NCBI RefSeq assembly: GCF_002744245.1
Contig: NZ_NKHG01000091.1
Span: forward strand, 25,940 to 89,939
Length of the DNA stretch: 64,000 nucleotides
Source: Bacillus pumilus
Lineage (GTDB): Bacteria; Bacillota; Bacilli; Bacillales; Bacillaceae
Reading direction: 5' to 3'
This document shows, piece by piece, positions 45,912-58,591 of this stretch (position 1 is its first letter; every line of letters starts with the position of its first letter). Both the position numbers and the translations under genes were made by a program. The notes under the pieces were generated by a model. That model was not told the origin of the DNA and did not search any database. It saw nothing but the letters and a program-made list of their open reading frames with translations.

Positions 45912-46200
45912 ACGTTGAAGAGGACTAGTAGCTTTAGAGTCAGTATCTACAGAGAGCCGGTGCTAGCTGGAAACCGGTGTTACTTTCTAAAGTGAACTCA
46001 CCTCTGAGTGTCTGCTTGAAATGATAGTAGGGCAGGCCGAGTGACATTGCTTCACTCGTTACCAAAATGGATGAAAGATGTCCATGAGACGGCAGTATGA
46101 TTTGCCGTGAACAAGGGTGGTACCGCGAAAAACAAAGCTTTTTCGCCCCTTTGACCTAGTGAAAAGTAGTGTCATTGTGGGGTGAGAAGGCTTTTTTATA
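45912..46200 (+). promoter_or_regulatory. T-box leader, leucine-specific, controlling ilvB and downstream genes
   Basis: AAGGGTGGTACCGCG is at 46113-46127, and a long terminator hairpin with T run lies at 46134-46198. A CTC codon in GAACTCACC at 45997-45999 occupies the specifier position, giving leucine. No strong promoter is visible between ilvE and this leader (weak candidate TTCACG/GATAAA near 45882-45911), so the T-box appears internal to an operon starting before ilvE. Confidence 0.93.
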
Positions 46201-46275
46201 TGGTCTCATATCTCTATCTTGAATGGAAAAGGGTGAAATGACTTGACTGAAGCAAGACAAAGAGGAGGAAATCAA

Positions 46276-48000
46276 ATGGGGACAAATGTACAAGTGGAGA
46301 CGGAAAAATCAAAAGCACCGCAAACGATGAACGGTGCACTCATGTTAATTGAAGCACTCAAAAGAGAAAAAGTAGAAGTCATTTTCGGATATCCAGGCGG
46401 AGCGGTTTTACCGATCTACGATAAAATTTACGATTCTGGTTTATTTCATGTCCTGCCAAGGCATGAGCAAGGAGCCATTCACGCAGCAGAAGGGTACGCA
46501 AGAGTATCTGGTAAACCGGGCGTTGTCATTGCAACATCAGGACCTGGTGCTACAAACCTTGTTACAGGAATTGCAGATGCGATGATTGATTCACTGCCTC
46601 TTGTCGTATTCACAGGGCAGGTGGCAACCTCAGTTATTGGATCGGATGCTTTCCAAGAAGCAGATGTGCTTGGCATCACAATGCCGATTACAAAGCACAG
46701 CTACCAAGTCAGACATCCAGAAGACTTACCGGGTGTCATCAAAGAGGCGTTCCATATCGCAACAACAGGCAGACCTGGTCCAGTCTTAATTGATATTCCA
46801 AAAGATGTCGCAGGCATTGAAGGAACATTTGAATACGATCAGCCAATCGATTTACCTGGTTATCAGCCAAAAATCGAGCCGAACTATTTGCAAATTCGCA
46901 AGTTAGTAGAAGCTGTAAGCAGAGCAAAGAAACCAGTCATTCTAGCAGGAGCTGGCGTTCTTCATGGCAAAGCGTCGGAAGAATTAAGAAAGTATGCTGA
47001 GCAGCAGCAAATTCCAGTAGCTCATACGCTGCTTGGACTTGGCGGATTCCCAGCAAAGCATCCTCTTTTCCTTGGGATGGCTGGCATGCATGGCACATAT
47101 GCGGCGAACATGGCCCTTCATCAATGTGACCTGCTCATTTCAATCGGAGCTAGATTTGATGACAGGGTAACAGGAAACCTCAATCATTTTGCGAAGCATG
47201 CGAAGGTGGCTCATATTGATATCGACCCAGCGGAAATCGGCAAGAACATTCACACCCATATCCCGGTTGTTGGAGACAGTAAACTAGTGCTTGAAGAACT
47301 GATCAAGCAGGGCGGGAAGCAAGGGGAGTCAGACGAGTGGAAGAGCCAATTAAATCAGTGGAAGGAAGAATATCCACTCTGGTACGTCGAAAACGAAGAA
47401 GAAGGCTTTAAGCCTCAAAAGCTGATTGAGTACATTCATCAATTCACAAAAGGTGAAGCCATTGTGGCAACAGATGTCGGTCAGCACCAAATGTGGGCTG
47501 CTCAGTTCTACCCATTTGAAAATGCAGATAAGTGGGTGACATCTGGTGGGCTTGGCACAATGGGTTTTGGTTTACCGGCAGCCATTGGCGCACAGCTAGC
47601 TGATCAAAAGGCAACCGTTGTGGCGATTTTAGGAGACGGAGGTTTCCAAATGACCTTGCAAGAACTTGCCGTTATCCGTGAGCTGAACCTTCCAGTAAAA
47701 GTGATTGTTCTCAATAATCATAGTCTTGGAATGGTAAGACAATGGCAAGAAATTTTCTACGAAGAACGCTACTCGCATTCTAAATTTTCAGAGCAGCCAG
47801 ACTTCGTGAAATTATCTGAAGCTTATGGCATTAAAGGAATCAGAATCTCATCAGACGAAGAGGCGAAAGAAAAGCTTGAAGAAGCGCTAACCTCTAGAGA
47901 GCCTGTTTTCATTGATGTCAATGTAGCAAGAGATGAAAAAGTATTCCCGATGGTCGCACCGGGGAAAGGACTTCATGAGATGGTGGGGGTGAAACCTTGA
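46276..48000 (+). CDS. ilvB: Acetolactate synthase large subunit
   Basis: A 574-residue thiamine-diphosphate enzyme joining pyruvate units (or pyruvate and 2-oxobutyrate) in branched-chain amino acid synthesis. The catalytic Glu lies in [15 protein letters not shown]; the TPP/Mg binding region is [11 protein letters not shown] through [12 protein letters not shown]. Same length as B. subtilis IlvB. ATG 46276 is preferred over TTG 46243 because of AGAGGAGG at the right distance. Its stop overlaps ilvH. Confidence 0.96.
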   Translation: MGTNVQVETEKSKAPQTMNGALMLIEALKREKVEVIFGYPGGAVLPIYDKIYDSGLFHVLPRHEQGAIHAAEGYARVSGKPGVVIATSGPGATNLVTGIADAMIDSLPLVVFTGQVATSVIGSDAFQEADVLGITMPITKHSYQVRHPEDLPGVIKEAFHIATTGRPGPVLIDIPKDVAGIEGTFEYDQPIDLPGYQPKIEPNYLQIRKLVEAVSRAKKPVILAGAGVLHGKASEELRKYAEQQQIPVAHTLLGLGGFPAKHPLFLGMAGMHGTYAANMALHQCDLLISIGARFDDRVTGNLNHFAKHAKVAHIDIDPAEIGKNIHTHIPVVGDSKLVLEELIKQGGKQGESDEWKSQLNQWKEEYPLWYVENEEEGFKPQKLIEYIHQFTKGEAIVATDVGQHQMWAAQFYPFENADKWVTSGGLGTMGFGLPAAIGAQLADQKATVVAILGDGGFQMTLQELAVIRELNLPVKVIVLNNHSLGMVRQWQEIFYEERYSHSKFSEQPDFVKLSEAYGIKGIRISSDEEAKEKLEEALTSREPVFIDVNVARDEKVFPMVAPGKGLHEMVGVKP

Positions 48001-48515
48001 AAAGAATAATTGTGTTGACTGTATTAAATCGATCAGGCGTACTGAACCGAATCACTGGCCTTTTTACAAAAAGACATTACAACATTGAAAGCATTACGGT
48101 CGGCCATTCTGAGATTCAAGATGTATCACGCATCACGTTCGTCGTCCATGTAGACCAAGAGAAAGACATCGAACAGCTGACAAAACAGCTGAACAAACAA
48201 ATTGATGTCCTCAAAGTAACAGACATTACAAACCAATCAATCGTTCAGCGAGAGCTGGCTTTGATAAAAGTCGTTTCTGCACCAGCATCTAGAATGGAAA
48301 TCACAGGGGTCATTGAACCGTTTAGAGCTTCTATTGTAGATGTGAGCAGAGAGAGTGTCGTCATTCAGGTGACAGGTGAGTCTTCAAAAATCGAAGCACT
48401 CATTGAATTACTTAAGCCATACGGCATTAAAGAAGTCGCCAGAACTGGCACAACGGCCTTTGCGAGAGATAATCAGCAAAAGCCGCAAACAAATAAAACA
48501 ATTTCAATTGTCTAA
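47997..48515 (+). CDS. ilvH: Acetolactate synthase small regulatory subunit
   Basis: A 172-residue regulatory subunit with an N-terminal ACT domain ([20 protein letters not shown]) that gives feedback inhibition by valine-type end products, and a C-terminal domain. Start is TTG, overlapping the ilvB stop by four bases, so translation is coupled. Confidence 0.95.
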   Translation: MKRIIVLTVLNRSGVLNRITGLFTKRHYNIESITVGHSEIQDVSRITFVVHVDQEKDIEQLTKQLNKQIDVLKVTDITNQSIVQRELALIKVVSAPASRMEITGVIEPFRASIVDVSRESVVIQVTGESSKIEALIELLKPYGIKEVARTGTTAFARDNQQKPQTNKTISIV

Positions 48516-51102
<2,587 letters not shown>

Positions 51103-51120
51103 GAAAGGAGGAAGATCCTC

Positions 51121-52218
51121 ATGAAAAAGAAAATTGCACTTTTGCCCGGCGATGGAATCGGACCGGAAGTCGTGACATCAGCGGTCACTATTTTAAAAGA
51201 GACAGCGGCTCAATTTCAACACGAATTTGAATTCGAAACAGCGCTCATTGGCGGTATAGCGATAGATGAAAAAAACAACCCGCTCCCAAAGGAAACAGTA
51301 GATGTGTGCAAAAGCGCAGATGCCATTTTATTGGGAGCAGTTGGGGGACCAAAGTGGGATCAAAACCCGCCAGAACTTCGCCCGGAAAAAGGCTTACTCG
51401 CTATTCGTAAACAGCTGGACTTATTTGCAAACATCCGTCCTGTCAAAGTATTCGATAGCTTGAGCGAGGCTTCACCGTTAAAACAAGATCATATTAGCGG
51501 AGTAGATTTCGTCATCGTTCGTGAATTAACAGGAGGCCTTTATTTTGGTGAACCAAGCGAGCGCTATACGGATGATGAAGGAAAAGAAGCTGCTGTTGAT
51601 ACGCTCCTTTATACAAAGGAAGAGATTGTCCGTGTATTAAAAGAAGCGTTCGACATGGCGTTAACAAGACGGAAAAAAGTAACGTCTGTGGATAAAGCGA
51701 ATGTCCTTGCTTCTAGTAAACTATGGCGGGATGCGGTAGAAGAAGTAGCAGCCCAATATCCAGAAGTCGCATATGAGCACATGCTCGTCGATAATGCCGC
51801 CATGCAGCTTATTTATAAGCCCGCTCAATTTGATGTCATTGTGACAGAGAATATGTTTGGCGACATTTTAAGTGACGAAGCTTCTATGATTACTGGTTCA
51901 CTCGGTATGCTGCCATCTGCTAGTCTATCAAGCACAGGACTCCATTTATATGAGCCAATTCATGGTTCAGCACCCGATATTGCGGGGCAAAACGTCGCAA
52001 ACCCTCTGGCAACCATTTTGTCAGCTGCAAGCTTGCTTAGAGCATCCTTTGCATTAGAAGAAGAAGCGGCTGCAATAGAAGAAGCCGTGGAAGCCGTTCT
52101 TGCCTCTGGCAAACGAACAAAGGACCTAGCAGCAAAAGAGGGAACGTATCAAACGACTGACGAAATCACCACAGCAGTTGTAGACGCACTCAAACAACGT
52201 GCGAAAACAATTGTATAA
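51121..52218 (+). CDS. leuB: 3-isopropylmalate dehydrogenase
   Basis: A 365-residue beta-decarboxylating NAD dehydrogenase. KKIALLPGDGIGPEVV starts the fold, with LRPEKGLLAIRKQLDLFANI for substrate and TENMFGDILSDEASMITGSL for metal and NAD binding, and HGSAPDIAGQNVANPLA at the cofactor site. Start ATG follows AAAGGAGGAAG, 18 bases after leuA. Confidence 0.97.
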   Translation: MKKKIALLPGDGIGPEVVTSAVTILKETAAQFQHEFEFETALIGGIAIDEKNNPLPKETVDVCKSADAILLGAVGGPKWDQNPPELRPEKGLLAIRKQLDLFANIRPVKVFDSLSEASPLKQDHISGVDFVIVRELTGGLYFGEPSERYTDDEGKEAAVDTLLYTKEEIVRVLKEAFDMALTRRKKVTSVDKANVLASSKLWRDAVEEVAAQYPEVAYEHMLVDNAAMQLIYKPAQFDVIVTENMFGDILSDEASMITGSLGMLPSASLSSTGLHLYEPIHGSAPDIAGQNVANPLATILSAASLLRASFALEEEAAAIEEAVEAVLASGKRTKDLAAKEGTYQTTDEITTAVVDALKQRAKTIV

Positions 52219-52260
52219 ATAGAAATCTTGTTGAATTAGGTAGAGGGAGGAAAAAGGGTT

Positions 52261-53676
52261 ATGCCTCGAACAATCATCGAAAAAATATGGGATCAGCATG
52301 TTGTCAAAAACGGCGAGGGAAAACCAGACCTTTTATATATTGATCTGCACTTGGTGCATGAGGTGACGTCACCTCAAGCATTTGAAGGATTAAGACAAAA
52401 AGGGCGCAAGGTGAGAAGACCTCAAAACACGTTTGCGACGATGGATCACAACATCCCGACTGTCAATCGATTTGTGATCAAGGATGAGATTGCTAAAAAG
52501 CAAGTGAGTGCTTTAGAGCGCAATTGTGCTGAATTTGGTGTCCGTTTAGCTGACCTTCACAGTGTAGATCAAGGGATTGTCCATGTCGTTGGACCAGAGC
52601 TTGGCTTGACACTTCCGGGGAAAACAATCGTATGTGGAGATAGTCATACATCCACGCACGGTGCGTTTGGCGCACTTGCTTTCGGGATCGGTACGAGTGA
52701 GGTTGAACATGTGCTTTCCACACAAACACTTTGGCAGCAGCGTCCGAAAACACTAGAAATTAGAGTAGACGGAAAGCTTCAAAAAGGGGTAACAGCCAAA
52801 GATGTTATTTTAGCAGTGATTGGCGCACACGGCGTGAAGTTCGGTTCAGGTTATGTGATTGAATACACTGGGGAAGTATTCAGAAATATGACAATGGATG
52901 AGCGGATGACGGTTTGTAATATGTCAATTGAAGCAGGCGCAAGAGCAGGATTGATCGCACCTGACGAAGTGACCTTTGACTATTGCCGCGGACGCAAATA
53001 TGCACCTCAAGGCGAAGATTTTGAAGCAGCCATTGAAGAATGGAAAGAACTTAGAACAGATCCTGGTGCAGCCTATGATAAAACCATTGTTTTAGATGGA
53101 AATGAGATTTCACCAATGGTTACGTGGGGGATTAACCCAGGAATGGTCTTGCCTGTGGATGCATCAATCCCAGGTCCTGAGGATTTTGCACAGGAAGATG
53201 ATCAAAAAGAAGCGCTCCGTGCTTACGAATACATGGGTGTTCAGCCGCATCAGCGTATTGAAGATATTACGATTGAGCATGTCTTTATTGGCTCATGTAC
53301 GAACTCAAGAATGACTGATTTACGCCAAGCAGCTTCTATGATTGAAGGACAAAAAGTAGCTGATCATGTCAGAGCGATTGTGGTGCCTGGCTCTCAAAGT
53401 GTCAAACTGCAAGCAGAAGAAGAAGGTATTCATGAAATTTTCCTTGAAGCAGGCTTTGAATGGAGAGAATCTGGGTGCAGTATGTGTTTGAGCATGAACA
53501 ACGATGTGGTGCCAGAAGGCGAACGCTGCGCGTCAACATCGAACCGTAACTTTGAAGGGCGTCAAGGGAAGGGTGCAAGAACGCATCTGGTCAGCCCGGC
53601 AATGGCTGCAATGGCTGCAATTCATGGCCGATTTGTCGATGTCAGGAAGTTTAATCAAGAGAAAACAGTCGTGTAA
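52261..53676 (+). CDS. leuC: 3-isopropylmalate dehydratase large subunit
   Basis: A 471-residue aconitase-family subunit with a 4Fe-4S cluster. Cysteine ligands are in IGSCTNSR and the SGCSMCL pair; [20 protein letters not shown] is the substrate-binding loop. It acts with LeuD to isomerise isopropylmalate. Start ATG behind AGGGAGG, 42 bases after leuB. Confidence 0.97.
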   Translation: MPRTIIEKIWDQHVVKNGEGKPDLLYIDLHLVHEVTSPQAFEGLRQKGRKVRRPQNTFATMDHNIPTVNRFVIKDEIAKKQVSALERNCAEFGVRLADLHSVDQGIVHVVGPELGLTLPGKTIVCGDSHTSTHGAFGALAFGIGTSEVEHVLSTQTLWQQRPKTLEIRVDGKLQKGVTAKDVILAVIGAHGVKFGSGYVIEYTGEVFRNMTMDERMTVCNMSIEAGARAGLIAPDEVTFDYCRGRKYAPQGEDFEAAIEEWKELRTDPGAAYDKTIVLDGNEISPMVTWGINPGMVLPVDASIPGPEDFAQEDDQKEALRAYEYMGVQPHQRIEDITIEHVFIGSCTNSRMTDLRQAASMIEGQKVADHVRAIVVPGSQSVKLQAEEEGIHEIFLEAGFEWRESGCSMCLSMNNDVVPEGERCASTSNRNFEGRQGKGARTHLVSPAMAAMAAIHGRFVDVRKFNQEKTVV

Positions 53677-53689
53677 GGAGTTGTCATAG

Positions 53690-54289
53690 ATGGAGCCTTT
53701 AGTCACTCATAAAGGAAAAGCCGCTGTGCTTAACCGTATCAATGTAGATACAGATCAAATTATTCCGAAGCAATTTTTGAAAAGAATTGAACGAACAGGA
53801 TATGGCCGATTTGCCTTTTTTGACTGGCGATATTTAGCGGATGGAAGTCCAAATTCTGATTTTGAGCTGAATCAGCCAATATATGAAGGAGCATCCATTT
53901 TGATCGCAGGAGAAAATTTTGGCTGCGGATCATCTAGGGAACATGCGCCTTGGGCGCTTGATGATTATGGTTTCAAAATTGTCATCGCTCCATCATTTGC
54001 AGATATTTTTCATCAAAACTGCTTTAAAAATGGGATGCTTCCGATTCGCCTTGATTATGATGTGTGGAAATCGTTCGTTGCGTCATATGAGAACAAAGGA
54101 TATGAGATGACGGTTGATCTAGAAAAGCAGCAAATTCAAGACCACGAAGGGAATATTACCCCCTTTGAAGTAGACCCTCACTGGAGAGAAATGCTCTTGA
54201 ATGGCTATGATGAGATCTCATTAACATTATTACTAGAAGATGGCATTCAAGCATTTGAAAAAAAGCGCAGCAGCTGGCTGCATGCATAA
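53690..54289 (+). CDS. leuD: 3-isopropylmalate dehydratase small subunit
   Basis: A 199-residue swivel-domain partner of LeuC. NVDTDQIIPKQFLKRIERTG and GENFGCGSSREHAPWALDDY are the family signatures. Start ATG follows AAGGAGTTGTCATAG, 13 bases after leuC. It closes the ilv-leu operon before a terminator. Confidence 0.97.
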   Translation: MEPLVTHKGKAAVLNRINVDTDQIIPKQFLKRIERTGYGRFAFFDWRYLADGSPNSDFELNQPIYEGASILIAGENFGCGSSREHAPWALDDYGFKIVIAPSFADIFHQNCFKNGMLPIRLDYDVWKSFVASYENKGYEMTVDLEKQQIQDHEGNITPFEVDPHWREMLLNGYDEISLTLLLEDGIQAFEKKRSSWLHA

Positions 54290-54295
54290 ACAAAC

Positions 54296-54334
54296 GAGAA
54301 GCCGTCCACCAGAGGTGTGACGGCTTCTTTTTTG
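54296..54334 (+). terminator. Terminator of ilv-leu operon
   Basis: GAGAAGCCGTC and GACGGCTTCTT, 11-bp stem, T run. Confidence 0.9.
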
Positions 54335-54357
54335 CATGAAAACCTCTCGTTACTTGT

Positions 54358-54381
54358 GTTTACTAACCTTCGTTGGTAAAC
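54358..54381. promoter_or_regulatory. Dyad just upstream of ysoA
   Basis: GTTTACTAAC-CTTC-GTTGGTAAAC is a 10-base-arm inverted repeat (one T-G pair as RNA), 35 bases before the ysoA start in the promoter zone. It is a candidate operator or mRNA hairpin; no T run follows. Confidence 0.4.
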
Positions 54382-54415
54382 TGATAAAAAATATGCGCCC
54401 GAAAGGAACGTAAGC

Positions 54416-55423
54416 ATGAAACATGACAAGAAGAAAGATAATGTCATTTTGTTTCCTGGTCTGAAAGAAAGACTGATTGAAAAAGGAATGGCAGCATTAA
54501 AAGATAAACATTATCAAGAGGCGCTTCACTTATTTTCAGAAGCGAAATCTTATGATGACGATGAAGAATCCGATATTCACCTCGGCATGGCAATTTGTTT
54601 TCTAGAGCTAGGCGAGCTACAGGATGCAAAGCGTGTTTGTGAAAAGATGTTAAATGAAGGATATGGTCACTATTTCACGGTGCTTCAAGTATATATGACC
54701 ATCTTAATTCAGCTGAAAGAATACGAGAAAGTCAAACAGACGATTGAGGCTGTACTCGAGGAGAATCACCTTCCGGCCGAAAGCGCGGAGCATTTTTATA
54801 AGCTGCTCGAATTTAGCAGAAAGATGATTGAATCGCCTGAAGAGATTTTAGACGAAGACGAGAGTGATAGCGATGAAATCAATATAGATGATATGCTAGA
54901 GCGGCCAGAAGAGCAGGTGCAGTTTATCCATTCATTGAAAGACCGCAATATTACACCACACATGGGTCTATTAAATACAATTTTACAGAAACCTGATGGA
55001 AACCCTTTGGTCAAATCATTGATCTTACAGCTGCTGTCAGAGCATGATGTGGCAAAGCCGGTTCATGTGACAAAATTCGGTGATTCTTTAACGCTTGTTC
55101 CTTCGGAGGCTGTAAAGCCAGAGCAGATGCCGCTTCTTCAGCAAGTACTGCGTATGCTGGATGACACGCTCGGCAATGAGAACCCAACTCTTTATCAAGG
55201 GGTGGAAGAGCTATGGCGCCGGCACTTATTTGTGCTTTATCCGTTTCTTCCTAAATACACAGATCCGAATCTTTGGGCAGCGGCACTACATAAAGTCGGC
55301 TATGAAATGCATGGGATCGAGATTGACCTCGAAGAATTACATCTATTGTATGATTTTAACGAACGAGAGCTGAGAGAAGCTTGTACAATGCTGAAAGATA
55401 TTGAAGAAATTTCTTATTTGTAA
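54416..55423 (+). CDS. ysoA: TPR-repeat protein YsoA
   Basis: A 335-residue soluble protein. Helical repeats in the N-terminal 150 residues fit tetratricopeptide repeats (GMAALKDKHYQEALHLFSEA, then LGMAICFLELGELQDAKRVC), followed by an acidic linker (EDESDSDEINIDDMLE) and a C-terminal helical domain. Recognised as B. subtilis YsoA from position and content. Likely a protein-interaction scaffold; partner unknown. It lies between leuD and tig. Confidence 0.85.
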   Translation: MKHDKKKDNVILFPGLKERLIEKGMAALKDKHYQEALHLFSEAKSYDDDEESDIHLGMAICFLELGELQDAKRVCEKMLNEGYGHYFTVLQVYMTILIQLKEYEKVKQTIEAVLEENHLPAESAEHFYKLLEFSRKMIESPEEILDEDESDSDEINIDDMLERPEEQVQFIHSLKDRNITPHMGLLNTILQKPDGNPLVKSLILQLLSEHDVAKPVHVTKFGDSLTLVPSEAVKPEQMPLLQQVLRMLDDTLGNENPTLYQGVEELWRRHLFVLYPFLPKYTDPNLWAAALHKVGYEMHGIEIDLEELHLLYDFNERELREACTMLKDIEEISYL

Positions 55424-55436
55424 TTTGTCGATTTAG

Positions 55437-55464
55437 TTGAAAGACGAACTTGTTATGTTATAAT
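55437..55464 (+). promoter_or_regulatory. Sigma-A promoter of tig
   Basis: TTGAAA, 16-base spacer, perfect TATAAT, soon after the ysoA stop. Confidence 0.65.
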
Positions 55465-55470
55465 ATAATG

Positions 55471-55663
55471 GTTGTATTTGTGCTTATATAGTGCAGTTGT
55501 ACGATTCCAACGGTTGAAAGACGATATGTATAATCAAGTCAAATGTTGTATACATAATACCGCTTCTTTAGCGGAGTGCGTGGTTTTTGATTGGACGAAG
55601 TCTTTAAGATGCTTTAGAATGTAACAACGCACAATCTGAATAGATTTTTGGAGGGAAACACAC
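55471..55663 (+). other. Long tig leader with small hairpins
   Basis: About 190 bases of untranslated RNA would precede tig. It contains CCGCT-TCTTT-AGCGG (55561-55575) and a second promoter-like TTGAAAGACGATATGTATAAT whose elements are too close together. No known riboswitch or T-box motif was recognised. Confidence 0.35.
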
Positions 55664-56938
55664 ATGTCAGTAAAATGGGAAAAACAAGAAGGTAACGAAG
55701 GTGTCTTAACTGTAGAAGTTGACGCTGAAACATTTAACAAAGCACTTGATGATGCATTTAAGAAAGTTGTCAAGCAAGTATCGATCCCTGGATTCCGTAA
55801 AGGGAAAGTACCACGTGGTCTTTTCGAGCAGCGCTTTGGTGTAGAATCTCTTTATCAAGATGCATTAGATATTCTTCTTCCAGTTGAATATCCAAAAGCA
55901 ATCGACGAGGCTGGTATCGAGCCAGTTGATCGCCCTGAAATCGATGTTGAGAAAATCGAAAAAGGCGAAAGCTTAATCTTCACTGCAAAAGTAACAGTGA
56001 AGCCTGAAGTGAAACTTGGTGACTACAAAGGTCTAAACGTAGAAAAAGACGACACAACTGTCACTGATGAAGATGTACAAGAAGAGTTGAAAGCAGTGCA
56101 AAACCGTCAAGCTGAGCTTGTTGTCAAAGAAGAAGGCGCAATCGAAAACGGCGATACAGTTGTTCTTGATTTCGAAGGGTTCGTTGATGGAGAAGCATTC
56201 GAAGGCGGAAAAGCTGAGAACTACTCTCTTGAAGTAGGTTCTGGTTCATTCATCCCTGGTTTCGAAGAGCAATTAGTTGGTCTTGAAGCTGGCGCTGAAA
56301 AAGACGTAGAAGTGACATTCCCAGAAGAATACCATGCTGAAGACCTTGCAGGTAAACCAGCAGTATTCAAAGTGAAAATTCATGAAATCAAAGCAAAAGA
56401 ACTTCCAGCACTTGACGATGAGTTCGCTAAAGATGTTGATGAAGAAGTAGAAACTCTTGCTGAATTAACTGAAAAAACGAAGAAGCGTCTTGAAGAAGCA
56501 AAAGAAAACGAAGCAGAAGGAAAACTTCGTGAAGAGCTAGTTGCGAAAGCTTCTGAAAATGCGGAAGCTGACATCCCGCAAGCGATGGTCGACACAGAGC
56601 TAGACCGCATGATGAAAGAATTCGAACAACGTCTTCAAATGCAAGGAATGAACCTTGAGCTTTACTTCCAATTCTCTGGACAAGATGAAGATGCGCTTAA
56701 AGAGCAAATGAAAGAAGATGCTTCAAAACGCGTCAAATCTAACCTAACTCTTGAAGCAATTGCTGCTGCAGAAGAGTTACAAGTGTCTGACGAAGAAGTG
56801 GAAGAAGAACTTTCAAAAATGGCTGAAGCGTACAACATGCCAGTTGAAAATATCAAACAAGCGATTGGATCTACTGACGCAATGAAAGAAGATCTAAAAG
56901 TTCGTAAAGCAATTGATTTTCTTGTAGAAAACCGTTAA
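55664..56938 (+). CDS. tig: Trigger factor, ribosome-associated chaperone
   Basis: A 424-residue folding chaperone and peptidyl-prolyl isomerase bound at the ribosome exit. The ribosome-binding signature is near residue 44 ([19 protein letters not shown]), the FKBP-type PPIase domain spans about 150-245 ([32 protein letters not shown]), and the rest is the C-terminal helical chaperone cradle. Normal length. Strong TTGGAGGGAAAC before ATG. Confidence 0.97.
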   Translation: MSVKWEKQEGNEGVLTVEVDAETFNKALDDAFKKVVKQVSIPGFRKGKVPRGLFEQRFGVESLYQDALDILLPVEYPKAIDEAGIEPVDRPEIDVEKIEKGESLIFTAKVTVKPEVKLGDYKGLNVEKDDTTVTDEDVQEELKAVQNRQAELVVKEEGAIENGDTVVLDFEGFVDGEAFEGGKAENYSLEVGSGSFIPGFEEQLVGLEAGAEKDVEVTFPEEYHAEDLAGKPAVFKVKIHEIKAKELPALDDEFAKDVDEEVETLAELTEKTKKRLEEAKENEAEGKLREELVAKASENAEADIPQAMVDTELDRMMKEFEQRLQMQGMNLELYFQFSGQDEDALKEQMKEDASKRVKSNLTLEAIAAAEELQVSDEEVEEELSKMAEAYNMPVENIKQAIGSTDAMKEDLKVRKAIDFLVENR

Positions 56939-56953
56939 TATGGTGCATAATAA

Positions 56954-56990
56954 TAAAACAGGGCGCGAGTGACTCGTGCCTTGTTTTGTA
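56954..56990 (+). terminator. Terminator of tig
   Basis: AAAACAGG-CGCGAGT pairs with ACTCGTG-CCTTGTTTT across a 1-3 base turn; weak T tail. Confidence 0.75.
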
Positions 56991-57188
56991 CAATTTTTGA
57001 CTTATCATCGCTTCTTTTGGAAACGATAGTGTAAGTCACATCTTTCTGTCATACATATCTCAATGTGCAGTGCCTAAACACATCATTACCGTCTTTTAGG
57101 AAAGTATGGTAAAATGCATACATACTGGACCCAGCAAGGTAGCTGACTGTTAGCTACAGGCAAGTGAAGAAGAATAAGGGGTGAAAGA

Positions 57189-58454
57189 ATGTTTAAATTC
57201 AACGAGGAAAAAGGTCAATTAAAATGCTCGTTTTGCGGAAAAACGCAAGATCAAGTGCGTAAACTGGTCGCAGGACCTGGCGTATATATATGTGATGAAT
57301 GTATCGAGCTTTGCACGGAAATCGTTGAAGAAGAGCTCGGTACTGAGGAAGAAGTTGAATTCAAGGATGTTCCGAAGCCTCATGAAATTCGGGAGATTCT
57401 TGATGAATATGTCATCGGACAAGACAATGCGAAGAAATCCTTAGCTGTAGCGGTATATAATCACTACAAACGGATCAATTCCAACAGCAAGATTGATGAT
57501 GTTGAGCTTTCAAAAAGTAACATTTCTATGATTGGACCAACAGGAAGCGGTAAAACATTACTTGCTCAAACGCTTGCTCGTATTTTAAATGTTCCATTTG
57601 CGATTGCAGATGCAACATCACTAACTGAAGCAGGTTATGTTGGAGAAGACGTAGAGAATATTTTACTAAAGCTGATCCAAGCAGCGGATTATGATGTAGA
57701 AAAAGCGGAAAAAGGCATTATCTACATCGATGAGATCGATAAAGTAGCAAGAAAATCAGAAAACCCTTCTATCACTCGTGATGTGTCTGGGGAAGGTGTA
57801 CAGCAAGCCCTTTTGAAAATTCTTGAAGGAACAGTCGCTAGTGTACCGCCTCAAGGTGGACGTAAGCACCCTCATCAAGAATTCATTCAAATTGATACAA
57901 CAAATATCCTTTTCATTTGTGGTGGAGCCTTCGATGGCATTGAGCAAATCATCAAACGCCGCCTAGGACAAAAAGTCATTGGATTCGGTGCGGAAAACAA
58001 AATTGAAGACATTGAAAAAGAAGTTCTTCTATCAAAAGTACTGCCAGAAGACTTGCTGCGCTTCGGTTTAATTCCAGAGTTCATCGGCCGTCTACCGGTT
58101 ATTGCAAGCTTAGAGCCTTTAGATGAAAAAGCACTTGTTGAAATCTTGACGAAGCCTAAAAATGCGCTAGTCAAGCAGTATACAAAAATGCTTGAGCTTG
58201 ACGATGTGGAGCTTGAGTTTGAAGAAGATGCTCTCAGCGAGATTGCGAAAAAAGCAATTGAGCGTAAAACAGGAGCTCGTGGTCTTCGTTCCATCATTGA
58301 AGGCATCATGCTTGATGTGATGTTTGACCTTCCATCTCGTGATGATATTGAAAAATGTGTCATCACTGGTGCAACGGTTGCTGATGGTGAGCCGCCTCGT
58401 CTTGTTTTGAAGGACGGCACAGTCGTTAACAAAGATACAAAAACATCTGCATAA
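57189..58454 (+). CDS. clpX: ATP-dependent Clp protease ATPase subunit ClpX
   Basis: A 421-residue AAA+ unfoldase feeding ClpP. The N-terminal zinc finger has Cys13, Cys16, Cys35 and Cys38; Walker A is [15 protein letters not shown], Walker [17 protein letters not shown]; the ClpP-contact IGF loop appears as VIGFGAEN, and [11 protein letters not shown] is sensor II. Start follows AAGGGGTGAAAGA. The upstream 250 bases carry a -10-like TAAAAT near 57110 without a clear -35. Confidence 0.97.
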   Translation: MFKFNEEKGQLKCSFCGKTQDQVRKLVAGPGVYICDECIELCTEIVEEELGTEEEVEFKDVPKPHEIREILDEYVIGQDNAKKSLAVAVYNHYKRINSNSKIDDVELSKSNISMIGPTGSGKTLLAQTLARILNVPFAIADATSLTEAGYVGEDVENILLKLIQAADYDVEKAEKGIIYIDEIDKVARKSENPSITRDVSGEGVQQALLKILEGTVASVPPQGGRKHPHQEFIQIDTTNILFICGGAFDGIEQIIKRRLGQKVIGFGAENKIEDIEKEVLLSKVLPEDLLRFGLIPEFIGRLPVIASLEPLDEKALVEILTKPKNALVKQYTKMLELDDVELEFEEDALSEIAKKAIERKTGARGLRSIIEGIMLDVMFDLPSRDDIEKCVITGATVADGEPPRLVLKDGTVVNKDTKTSA

Positions 58455-58465
58455 TAGAAGTGACT

Positions 58466-58499
58466 ACTCCTGAATCTTTTTGATTCAGGAGTTTTTTAT
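58466..58499 (+). terminator. Terminator of clpX
   Basis: ACTCCTGAATC and GATTCAGGAGT, 11-bp stem, T run. Confidence 0.9.
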
Positions 58500-58515
58500 T
58501 TATCGTGGAAGACGT

Positions 58516-58545
58516 GTTTATTCCGTCCAGCTCTAGGAAATACTA
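58516..58545 (+). promoter_or_regulatory. Sigma-F-type promoter of lonB
   Basis: GTTTA, exactly 15 bases, then GGAAATACTA: matches the forespore sigma-F pattern GYWTA-N15-GGNNANANTR. B. subtilis lonB is expressed in the forespore under sigma-F, so motif and gene fit. Confidence 0.75.
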
Positions 58546-58591
58546 GCAGACAGAAACCAATACATACGATAGATGAAGGAGGGAGCACCGA

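Noticed and set aside
46243..46275. TTG start for ilvB
   Set aside because: The strong AGAGGAGG lies inside this stretch and serves ATG 46276, which gives the B. subtilis length.
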